Source: Ferruginibacter sp. (GTDB lineage: Bacteria; Bacteroidota; Bacteroidia; Chitinophagales; Chitinophagaceae). From it: 64,000 nucleotides of DNA. Position 1 is the first letter of the stretch. Each line of letters begins with the position of its first letter. The DNA is taken from assembly GCA_025963635.1 (NCBI GenBank), contig JAOQAK010000081.1, positions 1 to 64,000 of the forward strand. The letters are read 5' to 3'. Shown here piece by piece: positions 7,086 to 15,940 of this stretch. The notes beneath the pieces are model-generated. The model had not been told where the DNA came from, did no database searches, and saw nothing but the letters and a program-made list of their open reading frames with translations. The position numbers and the translations under genes are program-made.

Positions 7086-7556
7086 TCAATGATGGAATAT
7101 TCCCTTTTCGGCTTCTAAAATGATGTTGTCCTTGTTAGCGAGTATCAGGTTTTTATATTCATTAACTTTTACCCAATGCATGATCCAGCAGACCAGGTAT
7201 GCAATCCCAGCCAGCACCCCAATGATGGGTATCATCGTACATAAGCTTAAAATATTTTTTGTATTTCCGATTCCCTGGGTAGGATTTTCTTCGGCCGTGG
7301 GAATATTTAACAGGTTACACTCTGCATTGAATGATTCAGCAATTCTATTTACTACAATAAACATCCATACAAGGTTAAAAACAGGTATCAGCGATAACCA
7401 CACCTGCCCGGGCGGCATGCGCCTGTTTTCTACACTTACCGCTTCAAGTGCTCTTTGCAAGGCTAACAGGTAAAAAATAGTCGGGATCACTATCAGTAAG
7501 AATAATAGCAATATGATTATCAACAACCACCCCGTAAAAAAATCATTTGAATACAT
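7086..7556 (-). CDS. conserved hypothetical membrane protein
   Basis: A 156-residue integral membrane protein with three likely helices: residues 8-32, 52-70 and about 102-128. Between the first two is the motif RRMPPGQVWLSLIP, shared by a family of small Bacteroidota membrane proteins (DUF4328-like). Function is not known. It is 27 bases downstream of the sirtuin gene on the same strand, so the two may be co-transcribed. Confidence 0.7.
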   Translation of the reverse strand: MYSNDFFTGWLLIIILLLFLLIVIPTIFYLLALQRALEAVSVENRRMPPGQVWLSLIPVFNLVWMFIVVNRIAESFNAECNLLNIPTAEENPTQGIGNTKNILSLCTMIPIIGVLAGIAYLVCWIMHWVKVNEYKNLILANKDNIILEAEKGIFHH

Positions 7557-7583
7557 AGCCTTATAAATATAAGAAAAAGCGTT

Positions 7584-8273
7584 TTACTGTTTTGATAAAA
7601 TCTTCCTTAGTTCTGCCACCCCCTCGGTTGCAGGCTTTTCAATAAAAGTAAGGTTGGAAGAACTTTCGATCGATGGAATTTTTTTATCAATAATAAATTT
7701 AGGAAGGTATGGCGGTGCATAGTGTAATAAGGAAGCCGCCGGGTAAACCTGCAAAGAAGTTCCCACAACTACAAAATAATCACAGTCATTCATAATACTG
7801 ATTGCTTTATCCATCATGGGTACTGGTTCACCAAACCAAACGATGTGTGGCCGTAGTTGCCCGCCATCCTGGGCAGTTTGTCCCATTTTAATATCTTCCT
7901 GAATGGGGTAAATGATTGAATCATCTTTTACACTCCTCATTAAAAATATCTGGCCATGTAGGTGAACTACTCTTGTTGAGCCTGCTCTTTCGTGCAAGTC
8001 ATCGATATTTTGAGTGATGATGGTAACATCGAAATCTTCTTCCAGTTCAGCCAGGCCGGTATGGGCCGCATTTGGTTTTGCTGCTGCCACATCTCTTCTT
8101 CTGTCGTTGTAAAAATCCAACACCAACTGCGGATTCTTTTCCCAACCCATTGGCGAGGCTACTTCATACACATCATAACCATTCCACAAGCCATCGCTGT
8201 CGCGAAAAGTTTTAAGACCGCTTTCGGCGCTGATACCTGCACCGGTGAGTACAACTATGTGCTTTTTTTTCAT
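7584..8273 (-). CDS. cobB: SIR2-family NAD-dependent protein deacylase
   Basis: A 229-residue sirtuin that removes acyl groups from lysines using NAD. The NAD loop GAGISAESGL (11-20), TQNIDDLHERAG (87-98) and the catalytic His106 in HLHGQ are all present. The four zinc-binding cysteines are absent: the whole 107-150 region has no Cys. Tyr55 and Arg58 (YNDR) match the class III pair that in SIRT5-like enzymes favours succinyl or malonyl lysine, so desuccinylase activity is a reasonable inference. It may form a unit with the downstream membrane protein; the EVE gene lies 56 bases upstream on the same strand. Confidence 0.92.
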   Translation of the reverse strand: MKKKHIVVLTGAGISAESGLKTFRDSDGLWNGYDVYEVASPMGWEKNPQLVLDFYNDRRRDVAAAKPNAAHTGLAELEEDFDVTIITQNIDDLHERAGSTRVVHLHGQIFLMRSVKDDSIIYPIQEDIKMGQTAQDGGQLRPHIVWFGEPVPMMDKAISIMNDCDYFVVVGTSLQVYPAASLLHYAPPYLPKFIIDKKIPSIESSSNLTFIEKPATEGVAELRKILSKQ

Positions 8274-8329
8274 TGCTCAAACTTATAGGTTCTGATGATT
8301 GCTTTCTGTGGACTGCCTTTAATAAACCA

Positions 8330-8740
8330 CTACTTCTCTCCTGCCAATTCCATTATCACTTTCCATTCTTCGTCTGTAACCGGTTGAACGGAGAGCCTTC
8401 CGAGGCGAACCAATGCCATCTCACTTAAACGTTTATCCGCTTTTACCTGGTTAAGGGTAACAGGATGCTTTAACTTTCTTACAGGCTTCAGATCAACCGC
8501 TACCCATGCTTCTTCTTCTGTTGTTGGATCCTGGTAAGCTTCTTTTGCAACCTTTGCGATGCCAACAATCTCCACACCTTCATTACTATGATAGTACAAT
8601 ACTTGATCTCCTTTTTTCATTGCTCTTAAATGAATTCTTGCTGCATAGTTTCTTACTCCATCCCACGTGGTTTGCTTGTCCTTTACAAATTGTTCCCAAC
8701 TATACTTGGAAGGTTCTGATTTTACTAACCAATATGGCAT
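8330..8740 (-). CDS. EVE domain-containing protein
   Basis: A 136-residue single-domain EVE protein of the PUA-like fold (thymocyte nuclear protein 1 homologue). The typical opening YWLVKSEPSKYSWEQF, the WDGVRNYAAR motif and GDQVLYYHSN are present. EVE domains bind modified bases in DNA or RNA. A stand-alone copy like this has no proven substrate in bacteria. It is first in a minus-strand run with the sirtuin gene. Confidence 0.93.
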   Translation of the reverse strand: MPYWLVKSEPSKYSWEQFVKDKQTTWDGVRNYAARIHLRAMKKGDQVLYYHSNEGVEIVGIAKVAKEAYQDPTTEEEAWVAVDLKPVRKLKHPVTLNQVKADKRLSEMALVRLGRLSVQPVTDEEWKVIMELAGEK

Positions 8741-8921
8741 GATTATATTTTTTTCTAAATGTAAAAAAATTCCCCGTTCTGAGGCATTTAAATGTTTGAT
8801 AAATAATTAATTATAATCTCACAAAATTTTCAATCCAATACAAGTGTTCTGTCGTAGGTGTGAAAGGTAAGTACAATTTCAAAAGATTGTTTCACTTTTT
8901 CACCAACAAAATTAATTCGTT

Positions 8922-9617
8922 ATGCCAACAAAAAAAACAATCGACGGTCAGTCGGTGGCAGAGACAGAAGGTAACATTAAAAATTTATCCAGGAGAAATT
9001 TTTTAGGATATATTGGAGGTGCTTCTGCATTATTGATTACAGCTGCAGCATGTAAAAAAGATGACAACTCATCTAACAGCGGAGTAAACCTGGGATCGGG
9101 TGATCCGGGAATTTTAAATTATGCGTACGCGTTAGAGCAGATTGAAGCAGCCTTTTACACCAAAGTTTTTGAATCCCCTTTCAGTGGCATCACAGCATCT
9201 GAAAGCGCCTTATTAGGCGACATCAGGGATCACGAAGTTGCACATAGGGAGTTTTTCAAAGCGGCCCTGGCCGGGGGTGCAATTCCTGCGCTCGAATTAG
9301 ATTTCGCTTCGATCAATTTTGGCAGCCGGGATAGCGTATTGGCTACAGCGAAGGCTTTCGAAGACCTGGGTGTATCCGCGTATAATGGTGCGGGTAAGTT
9401 GATCACCAGCCCCGACTATTTGTTACTTGCAGGAAAGATTGTTTCTGTAGAAGCAAGGCACGCAGCATATATCAGGGACTTGATTGCACCCGGAACTTTT
9501 GCAGATGGCCTTGATGCAAATGGTCTCGATATGAGCCGCTCTCCCAGCGAGGTATTTGCCATCGCAGGAACCTATGTAAAAACTAAATTAAACATCAGCA
9601 ATTTACCAACCACTTAA
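8922..9617 (+). CDS. ferritin-like domain lipoprotein with Tat-type signal
   Basis: A 231-residue secreted protein. A twin-arginine motif (SRRNFLGYI, ~residues 23-31) precedes a hydrophobic stretch and a lipobox-like TAAAC, so it is likely a Tat-exported lipoprotein. The rest is a four-helix ferritin-like domain of the desiccation-related type (Ferritin_2), with metal-ligand candidates in ALEQIEAAFY, DHEVAHREF and VEARHAAYI. A stress or metal-oxidation role is inferred. It is followed 9 bases later by a paralogue, with which it must form an operon, and by tatA. Confidence 0.88.
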   Translation: MPTKKTIDGQSVAETEGNIKNLSRRNFLGYIGGASALLITAAACKKDDNSSNSGVNLGSGDPGILNYAYALEQIEAAFYTKVFESPFSGITASESALLGDIRDHEVAHREFFKAALAGGAIPALELDFASINFGSRDSVLATAKAFEDLGVSAYNGAGKLITSPDYLLLAGKIVSVEARHAAYIRDLIAPGTFADGLDANGLDMSRSPSEVFAIAGTYVKTKLNISNLPTT

Positions 9618-9626
9618 ATTCATTTT

Positions 9627-10493
9627 ATGAAAATAGAAAATATTATCAACGAAATTGAAAGCGTAGATCCCGAGATATTTGAAAGGCTCGACGGAAGAAG
9701 GAATGTGATGAAAAACTTTGCAAGATTTTCCGGTAAAATAGCGCTTGCGTCTTTGCCAGTTGCATTTGGCTCAATGTTAAGTAAAGCCTATGGAAGTCCC
9801 TCAGGCACAAACGACGCGATTACTGATGTGCTCAATTTTGCCCTTACGCTGGAGTATCTCGAGTCTGAATTTTACAAAGCAGGATACGCTGCAGGCGTAG
9901 CAGGAACCCTTGCCATCCCGGCAGGAGCCCCACTAAATGCGATCAAAACAATTCGTGACCACGAAAACGCCCATGTTAATTTTTTGAAAACCGCTATTTC
10001 CTCCATGGGAGGTACGCCCGTAGCATTTACTGCCGCCTCGTTTGATTTTACCGCCAAAGGCAATTTTGCAAATGTATTTACGGATTACGCTTTGTTTTTA
10101 GCAGTAGCCCAAACCTTTGAGGATACCGGTGTGCGGGCATATAAAGGACAAGCTGGAAATTTAATGAGTAATAATGATGTACTTACCGCAGCCTTGAATA
10201 TCCACTCTGTGGAAGCAAGACATGCTTCCCATATCCGCCAGATGCGCAAGGCGAATGGAGGTTTGGTGCCGGCTGGAGTAAATGTAAAACCGTGGATTAC
10301 ATTAAACCAAAGCGGCATTGGTTCAACGGCTGTCCAGGCAAGTTATAACGGTGAAGAACTTACTACGCAGGCGATGGTGAGTATTATCAATGTTGGTGGC
10401 TTTGCCATATCCTCCAGTGCTGCCTCAGAAGCTTTTGATGAGCCACTCACAAAGGAGCAGGTTGTGGCAATCGTTACTCCCTTCTTTGCATAA
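9627..10493 (+). CDS. ferritin-like domain protein (paralogue of the preceding gene)
   Basis: A 288-residue protein with a ferritin-like four-helix domain: LTLEYLESEFY, IRDHENAHVNF and VEARHASHIRQM carry the Glu/His pairs. The N-terminus has GRRNVMKNFARF followed by a hydrophobic stretch ending in KAYG, again Tat-like, though without a lipobox. A C-terminal extension of about 70 residues (EELTTQAMV onwards) is absent from the first copy. The two ferritin-like genes form an operon ended by the hairpin at 10567-10605. Confidence 0.87.
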   Translation: MKIENIINEIESVDPEIFERLDGRRNVMKNFARFSGKIALASLPVAFGSMLSKAYGSPSGTNDAITDVLNFALTLEYLESEFYKAGYAAGVAGTLAIPAGAPLNAIKTIRDHENAHVNFLKTAISSMGGTPVAFTAASFDFTAKGNFANVFTDYALFLAVAQTFEDTGVRAYKGQAGNLMSNNDVLTAALNIHSVEARHASHIRQMRKANGGLVPAGVNVKPWITLNQSGIGSTAVQASYNGEELTTQAMVSIINVGGFAISSSAASEAFDEPLTKEQVVAIVTPFFA

Positions 10494-10566
10494 GTTAAGG
10501 TATGCTCATTGAACAATTGATGTAGGTTCACACAACCATTCTATTCTTAAGTGCATATAACTTTAA

Positions 10567-10605
10567 CAGTACTGCAATGCAATTTGCAGTACTGCTTTTA
10601 TTTTT
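10567..10605 (+). terminator. terminator of the ferritin-like operon
   Basis: An 11-bp perfect stem (CAGTACTGCAA, 10567-10577; TTGCAGTACTG, 10584-10594) with a 6-nt loop and a T-rich tail. It shows that the long reading frame starting at 10577 cannot be the natural start of tatA. Confidence 0.88.
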
Positions 10606-10672
10606 CTTCTTACTATTTTTCATTCAATCATACCGGGTCACATTAATGCCCTGTCTATTTAAATTTTTTATT

Positions 10673-10918
10673 ATGATTTATTCTCCTGTCCTTATGTCCG
10701 TTTTTCTCGCAATGCCGGGAGGCATGGAATGGATATTTATTTTGTTGGCGGTGATATTATTGTTTGGTGGCAAAAAGATACCTGAACTCATGAAGGGAAT
10801 CGGCAAGGGTTTTCGTGATTTTAATGATGCCAAAGATTCTGTTCAGAGTGATATTGAAGAAGGCATGAAAGCTAAACCAACTGCGGATAAAGTGGCCGGG
10901 TTAACCAACCAGCCGTAA
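10673..10918 (+). CDS. tatA: Sec-independent translocase subunit TatA/TatE
   Basis: A small inner-membrane subunit of the Tat pathway that forms the pore for folded proteins. From the ATG at 10673 it has 81 residues: a short leader, the helix EWIFILLAVILLFGGKKIP with the typical FGGKKIPEL hinge, then the amphipathic helix MKGIGKGFRDFNDAK and a polar tail. The reading frame extends upstream to 10577, but that part lies in the terminator hairpin of the previous operon. ATG 10694 is another possible start. It lies next to two genes whose products carry Tat-like signals. Confidence 0.85.
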   Translation: MIYSPVLMSVFLAMPGGMEWIFILLAVILLFGGKKIPELMKGIGKGFRDFNDAKDSVQSDIEEGMKAKPTADKVAGLTNQP

Positions 10919-11168
10919 TATCAAATCATCGAATGCAGGGAATTATCAGTATCCTTCTTACCTCCCGGATTGAAAAGCAAAGAGAGAAGCGCACCGAGTC
11001 CTGATAGTATTAGCAGGTTAGCAGAATTTAATTATTTTCTGGCCCTTAGCAGTAAGTGATCTCATCTTAACAAAATAGTTGGATAATAAATCCAGAATTT
11101 CAGCCAAATCGTATGTGTATTATTTATATAACGGTTTTCGTACTACCAACCGAAATTAAGCCTGTTTA

Positions 11169-11546
11169 ATGAAGAATATTTTGTCGTATATGGTGCTTTT
11201 AATCTACGCGACTATTATGATAAAGCCTTTTATGCCCTCCGTTACAGATTTCATTGCTCATATTTTTAATTATTCCGATCATATCGCTACGGTTCATCAT
11301 CATGATGGCAATCATCATGTACATTACGATTATATTAAAGCAGCAAAAGATAGTCTTCCGGCAGAAAGTCCTAACAATAACACCTTTAAAAAGAGGGATC
11401 AACCAAGTGAACATGTTTTTGTAAATTGTTTGGTTTTACTAACAGCTTCTGCCCTTCCCCGCAGCTATTTAAACACGATAGCACACTGCCTTCCGGCCAC
11501 CTTCCCGTGTCAAAATCTTCGCCCCCCGATTACTCCAACAATATAA
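11169..11546 (+). CDS. His-rich small membrane protein
   Basis: A 125-residue protein of unknown family. The N-terminus (residues 5-35) is hydrophobic and could be a signal or membrane segment. Next comes a His/Asp cluster (HHHDGNHHVHYD, 43-54) that looks like a divalent-metal-binding loop, and a second hydrophobic patch near FVNCLVLLTASAL. Small His-rich proteins of this type are found upstream of TonB receptors and metal genes. The receptor gene follows after 326 bp on the same strand. A role in zinc, copper or cobalt handling is inferred. Confidence 0.6.
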   Translation: MKNILSYMVLLIYATIMIKPFMPSVTDFIAHIFNYSDHIATVHHHDGNHHVHYDYIKAAKDSLPAESPNNNTFKKRDQPSEHVFVNCLVLLTASALPRSYLNTIAHCLPATFPCQNLRPPITPTI

Positions 11547-11872
11547 GTTTGCGAGGTTGGACTATTGTTACGTTAAGTGTATTATGACTCAATTTTATTG
11601 CACGAATCAGATCTAATTACACAAATTAAGAAATAAGTATCCTGGTAAATCGTGTATTCGTCTTTTGTAATTCGTGTAATAAAATAAATTGTGCGCTAAT
11701 TCCTTGTTAACACCGTAATACAAGTTTTGCTGTATGATCACGCACACATAATTAAGCGCAAAAATGCTGAAATAAATGTGCCGGGGCATGGCAAAGCTGC
11801 AGTAAAAACCGTCCGTCAACAAGAGCCTATTCTTTACATTTATATTTTGTAACGCTATAATTTTTTGTGTGC
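11547..11872. other. intergenic region before the TonB receptor
   Basis: About 325 bp without a convincing gene. A weak promoter-like word (ATATTTTGTAAC near 11842-11853) lies 20-30 bases before the receptor start. No metal-box palindrome was recognised. Confidence 0.45.
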
Positions 11873-14155
11873 ATGAAACACATCTACAAAGGCGTTCCAT
11901 TCCTCTTCACAATATTATTTTGCTCAGGCCATTTCGCAGGTTTGAGTCAGGAAATAATAAAAGGGAATGTGGTGGACGCATTTAGCCGGCAATTCCTTGA
12001 AGGGGTTACGATTACTGTACATCCCGGGAATATCTCGATGGTTACCGATCAATTGGGGAAATTTATCTTTAAGAAAGTAATAAAAAATGACAAAAGCTTT
12101 TTAGACATAAGTTCTGTTGGATATAAACGAAAGTTGGTTACCATACAAGAACTTAAAAATAACAACCATAGTGTGGCATTAACAGCTGAAAATGTTGAAT
12201 TACAATCCGTGGTTGTTTCGTCGCAAACCGGCGAACAGTTCAAAACGATCAGTAAGTTAGATATTGCCATGCGTGGTGTAAATAATTCGCAGGAATTGTT
12301 GCGCATCATACCAGGCCTTGTTATCGGGCAGCACCAGGGAGGCGGTAAGGCCGAACAGATCTTTTTACGGGGATTTGATGCTGACCATGGCACAGATTTC
12401 CGGATGGATGTGGATGGATTACCTGTCAATATGGTTTCGCATGCGCACGGACAGGGCTTTGCTGACAGTCATTTTATTATTCCCGAAACGATCGATGGCA
12501 TCGATTTCAGGAAGGGGCCTTACACAGCAGGCAAAGGTGATTTTGCAACCACCGGCTTTGTAGATTTTAATACAAGAAATTCGATCAGTAATAATATGAT
12601 TAAAATGGAAGGGGGCCAATTTACCACTTACCGGTTAATGGGTATGTTTAACCTTCTGCCTAAATCCATGCAGAAAAAACAATCCTGGTATGTTGCGTCA
12701 GAATACAGGTATTCCGATGGGTATTTTGATCATCCGCAAAATTTTAACCGGTTTAATTTATTTACAAAGTTCAATGCCAAAATATCGGGGAAAAGCCGTT
12801 TAATGGTATCCGCCACTACTTTCCGCAGCAAATGGAATGCGTCCGGACAAATTCCCGGGCGTGCTGTTGATATGGGGCTCATCAGCTTTTACGGTGCTCT
12901 CGATCCCTACGAAGGAGGTGTAACCAGCCGCACCAATTTTAACACAGAAATCCTTACTTCATTGAACAATGGCGATATCATTAAAAATCAACTCTATTAT
13001 TCCAATGCTCGTTTCGACCTGCATACCAACTTTACTTTCTTTTTACAAGATAGCGTGAACGGTGATGAGATCAGGCAGAAGGAAGCGAGGAATTTAATCG
13101 GATACAACGGGAATTACCAGCATATTCATTACCTCGGCAATGTATTTATTCATTCGGAGGCCGGATTGCAGGTTAGATATGATGCGACCAGGAATTCAGA
13201 GTTGTCGCATACGAAAAACCGGTTTACCACCCTACAGCAAATAAAGCTGGGAGATATTTCAGAATTATCCATGGCTCCTTACCTGGCTTCGACTTTAAAA
13301 CTCAATGAACATTTTAGCATAAACGCTGGTCTCCGTTTCGACCAGTTTTTTCACCAATACAAAAACAAACTGGAAACTGACCCTGTGTTGCCGGGCCTTG
13401 GAATTTATAAGGCCAATGCAAATACATTTAGTCCAAAATTAAATTTTTTCTATCATGTGAATAACCGGTTACAAATTTATCTGAACACCGGAAAGGGTTT
13501 TCATTCGAATGATTCGAGAAGTGTGGTTGTTGAAAAAGGATTTCTGGCTCTGCCCTCCGCATATAGTGCCGATCTTGGCACCGTGTTTAAACCGGCAAAC
13601 AATATTATAATCAATGCGGCGGCATGGTATATCTACCTGCAACGGGAATTTGTGTACAGCGGCGATGGCGGCTTCGTGGAATTCAGCGGCAAAACCCGCA
13701 GGTTTGGTGTTGATTTTTCCGGAAGATATGAACCAGTTAAGTCACTGTATTTTGATATCGATGCAAACTATGCCCGCGGCCGTGCAGTTGATCAAGCCGT
13801 TGGCAAAAATTACATTCCTTTGGCACCAGTGTGGACAAGCAGCGCAGGCCTCACCTATACAAGCAAGAATGGTTTAAATGGGAGTGTCCGTTATCGCTTT
13901 ATCGGCGACCGGCCGGCGAATGAAAATTATAGCCTTACAGCAAAAGGATATTTTATTACAGATGCCGTAATTAATTTTACCAGGCCGCTTTATGAAATCG
14001 GTTTGGTAATCAACAATATCTTCAACGAACGCTGGAAGGAAACGCAGTTTGAAACAATCACCCGGCTAAAAAATGAACCCGCACCTGTTGATGAAGTTTG
14101 CTTCACAGCGGGAACCCCCTTTTCTGCCAAATTGAGTTTTACCGTGAAATTTTGA
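11873..14155 (+). CDS. TonB-dependent receptor with carboxypeptidase-like N-terminal domain
   Basis: Outer-membrane active-transport receptor of about 760 residues. After a signal peptide come a carboxypeptidase-regulatory-like domain (about 28-108), the plug domain (QELLRIIPGL, EQIFLRGFDADHGTDF) and a 22-strand barrel ending in the terminal Phe of SFTVKF. The plug has a His-containing stretch, SHAHGQGFADSHFIIPE, seen in a subgroup thought to handle metals. No SusD gene follows, so a polysaccharide role is unlikely. ATG at 11873 is preferred to the GTG at 11867. The His-rich gene upstream supports metal transport, but that is inference. Confidence 0.9.
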   Translation: MKHIYKGVPFLFTILFCSGHFAGLSQEIIKGNVVDAFSRQFLEGVTITVHPGNISMVTDQLGKFIFKKVIKNDKSFLDISSVGYKRKLVTIQELKNNNHSVALTAENVELQSVVVSSQTGEQFKTISKLDIAMRGVNNSQELLRIIPGLVIGQHQGGGKAEQIFLRGFDADHGTDFRMDVDGLPVNMVSHAHGQGFADSHFIIPETIDGIDFRKGPYTAGKGDFATTGFVDFNTRNSISNNMIKMEGGQFTTYRLMGMFNLLPKSMQKKQSWYVASEYRYSDGYFDHPQNFNRFNLFTKFNAKISGKSRLMVSATTFRSKWNASGQIPGRAVDMGLISFYGALDPYEGGVTSRTNFNTEILTSLNNGDIIKNQLYYSNARFDLHTNFTFFLQDSVNGDEIRQKEARNLIGYNGNYQHIHYLGNVFIHSEAGLQVRYDATRNSELSHTKNRFTTLQQIKLGDISELSMAPYLASTLKLNEHFSINAGLRFDQFFHQYKNKLETDPVLPGLGIYKANANTFSPKLNFFYHVNNRLQIYLNTGKGFHSNDSRSVVVEKGFLALPSAYSADLGTVFKPANNIIINAAAWYIYLQREFVYSGDGGFVEFSGKTRRFGVDFSGRYEPVKSLYFDIDANYARGRAVDQAVGKNYIPLAPVWTSSAGLTYTSKNGLNGSVRYRFIGDRPANENYSLTAKGYFITDAVINFTRPLYEIGLVINNIFNERWKETQFETITRLKNEPAPVDEVCFTAGTPFSAKLSFTVKF

Positions 14156-14523
14156 GGAGATTACAATGAAGAATAAAGTGAAGCCTAATATGTACACGAA
14201 TTCGGTGCACGAATTACGCTGGTTATTTCGTTGTTAATAAAAATTATAAGCAATTGAATTTATCTTGTAAGGCAACGTAACCTCACCGGTGGATTTTTAA
14301 TTTAAGTATGATGTGAGGAAAGTTCCACAATGGTATGCGGTAAAAGGGAGTGACACAACGATGTTGCCCATGGCTGCTTCCTCGTTCGGCCAACAAAACT
14401 GAACACAATTTTAATGCACTTGATTGGTATAATACAAGGTTGGATACCCTAAGGTGAAGTCGGATGGGTTCCTGATCTCAGATTTAAAACAGCGGCCTTT
14501 TTTTGCGGCGGAAGAGCTAAACC
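14156..14523. other. intergenic region with a fragment of the trxB-flanking repeat
   Basis: 368 bp between converging genes, with no gene visible. Positions 14340-14366 (AAAGGGAGTGACACAACG and a few more bases) match the core of the repeat that flanks trxB at 47762-47878 and 49065-49180. No strong terminator is seen. Confidence 0.5.
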
Positions 14524-15246
14524 TCACTCCCACCCGCTTGCCAGCACATCCGCAATGTGCATGGTTTTCATTGAAAGATGCTTTCCCTTTATAAAGCCGT
14601 CGAGGTGCATGAGGCAGCTCAGGTCAGTTGAAATTATATAATCTGCTTTGGTAGCAAGGGCATTGGTAATTTTTTGATCGGCCATTGCGATGGATATGGC
14701 ATCAAACTTTACAGCAAATGTTCCACCAAAGCCGCAACAGGTTTCTACATCTTTCATTTCCACTAATTCCAGCCCCTTTACATTGGCCAATAGCTTTCGG
14801 GGCGCTTCTTTTATCTTACACTCTCTAAGTGCAGCGCAACTGTCGTGATAGGTAGCCAGCCCTTGCAGCTCCGATCCGAAATTGTCAATCTTAAGCACCT
14901 CTATGAGAAATTCGGTGAACTCATACAGGCGTTTTCCCAGGTCTTTTACCTTATTGTGCGAAGCTGAATTTTCAAATAATTTACCGTAATAATTGCGTAC
15001 AAAACCGACACAGCTTGCACTGGGCGCCACGATGTAATCGGCAGTATCAAAGTCCTTAATGAATTTGCTGCATACTTCCTTTGCTTCATCCCAAAAGCCC
15101 GCATTAAAGGCAGGTTGACCACAACAGGTTTGATTGGTATTGTATTCCACTTCACAACCGCCTTTCTCCAGCACTTTTATCATGTTAAAAGCAGTTTGGG
15201 GGTAGAGCTGGTCGACAAAGCAAGGTATAAACAACTGAACTTTCAT
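14524..15246 (-). CDS. (Fe-S)-binding protein, LutA/GlcF-like
   Basis: A 240-residue cytoplasmic protein made of two cysteine-rich CCG domains. NQTCCGQPAFNAGF and ETCCGFGGTFAVKF each give a CCG core, with further ligands at PCFVD and YHDSCAALRE. This is the architecture of LutA (YkgE), a subunit of the LutABC lactate dehydrogenase complex. LutB and LutC are not in the window, so the partner is encoded elsewhere or the protein serves another Fe-S oxidoreductase. It is last in a minus-strand run after ribH. Confidence 0.87.
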   Translation of the reverse strand: MKVQLFIPCFVDQLYPQTAFNMIKVLEKGGCEVEYNTNQTCCGQPAFNAGFWDEAKEVCSKFIKDFDTADYIVAPSASCVGFVRNYYGKLFENSASHNKVKDLGKRLYEFTEFLIEVLKIDNFGSELQGLATYHDSCAALRECKIKEAPRKLLANVKGLELVEMKDVETCCGFGGTFAVKFDAISIAMADQKITNALATKADYIISTDLSCLMHLDGFIKGKHLSMKTMHIADVLASGWE

Positions 15247-15365
15247 GCCAATGCCCGCCGGGCGGGATTACAATTTTTTAAATGCTGAAATAAGCTTATT
15301 TCTTAACAGTCCGTTCGTTAAATGTTCTAAATACCCTCAAGGGGTTTGGACACCGGATCAGGAGG

Positions 15366-15866
15366 TTATTGGGGAGTGTTAAAGGAATTTTTTAGGGCTA
15401 TCATCTTTAGTGCGGTGATTGCTGCTTCCTCTCCTTTGTGCCCATGCACACCGCCGGTTCTTTCATCAATTTGCTGCTGGTTATCAACCGTCAAAACACC
15501 AAAAATAGTGGGAACAGGTAAGGAAAGATTAAGTTGTACCACGCCTTCTGTCACTGCTTTGCACACATAGTCAAAGTGCGGTGTATCACCTCTTACTACA
15601 CAGGCGAGGGCGATAAAAGCGTTGGGTTTGTCCTCTTTGTATTTATGCGCTTCCCAATAGCTTTTTATACAAAATGCTATTTCAAAAGCGCCGGGTACAG
15701 TTACAACAGTATATTTCACCTGGTTTTCTTCCAACAGCTTTTTGCAGCTGGCTTCCAGTTTCTCAATGGTTTCAGCATTCCATTCCGTACTTATTATCAC
15801 CACATGTGCACCTTTCGGAACCACGATGCCTGCTGTGTTTAATAAGCCGGATGAACTGGTGGACAT
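15366..15866 (-). CDS. ribH: 6,7-dimethyl-8-ribityllumazine synthase
   Basis: A 166-residue enzyme of the penultimate riboflavin step, condensing a ribitylamino-uracil with dihydroxybutanone phosphate, in the cytoplasm as a 5- or 60-mer. EWNAE, VPGAFEIAF, CVVRGDTPHFDYV (with the catalytic His) and PTIFGVLTV match the family, and the length is normal. It lies 74 bases downstream of the TPR gene and not in a rib operon. In Bacteroidota ribH commonly neighbours a TPR gene and recF, as here. Confidence 0.96.
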   Translation of the reverse strand: MSTSSSGLLNTAGIVVPKGAHVVIISTEWNAETIEKLEASCKKLLEENQVKYTVVTVPGAFEIAFCIKSYWEAHKYKEDKPNAFIALACVVRGDTPHFDYVCKAVTEGVVQLNLSLPVPTIFGVLTVDNQQQIDERTGGVHGHKGEEAAITALKMIALKNSFNTPQ

Positions 15867-15940
15867 GTTTACGGAAATATTTATTGTACCGGGTTGCTGA
15901 AGAATTGATATTCGTAAGCGAAAGCCATATGGTGTGCTCT

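Noticed and set aside
10577..10672. N-terminal 32 codons of the long tatA frame
   Set aside because: They lie in and just after the terminator hairpin of the previous operon and have no TatA similarity; ATG 10673 is preferred.
11613..11900. Minus-strand frame of 95 codons before the TonB receptor
   Set aside because: Overlaps the receptor start, low-complexity composition, no family or promoter; treated as chance.
15247..15365. Possible small gene or riboswitch near ribH
   Set aside because: It lies downstream of ribH, not upstream, and has no FMN-riboswitch pattern.
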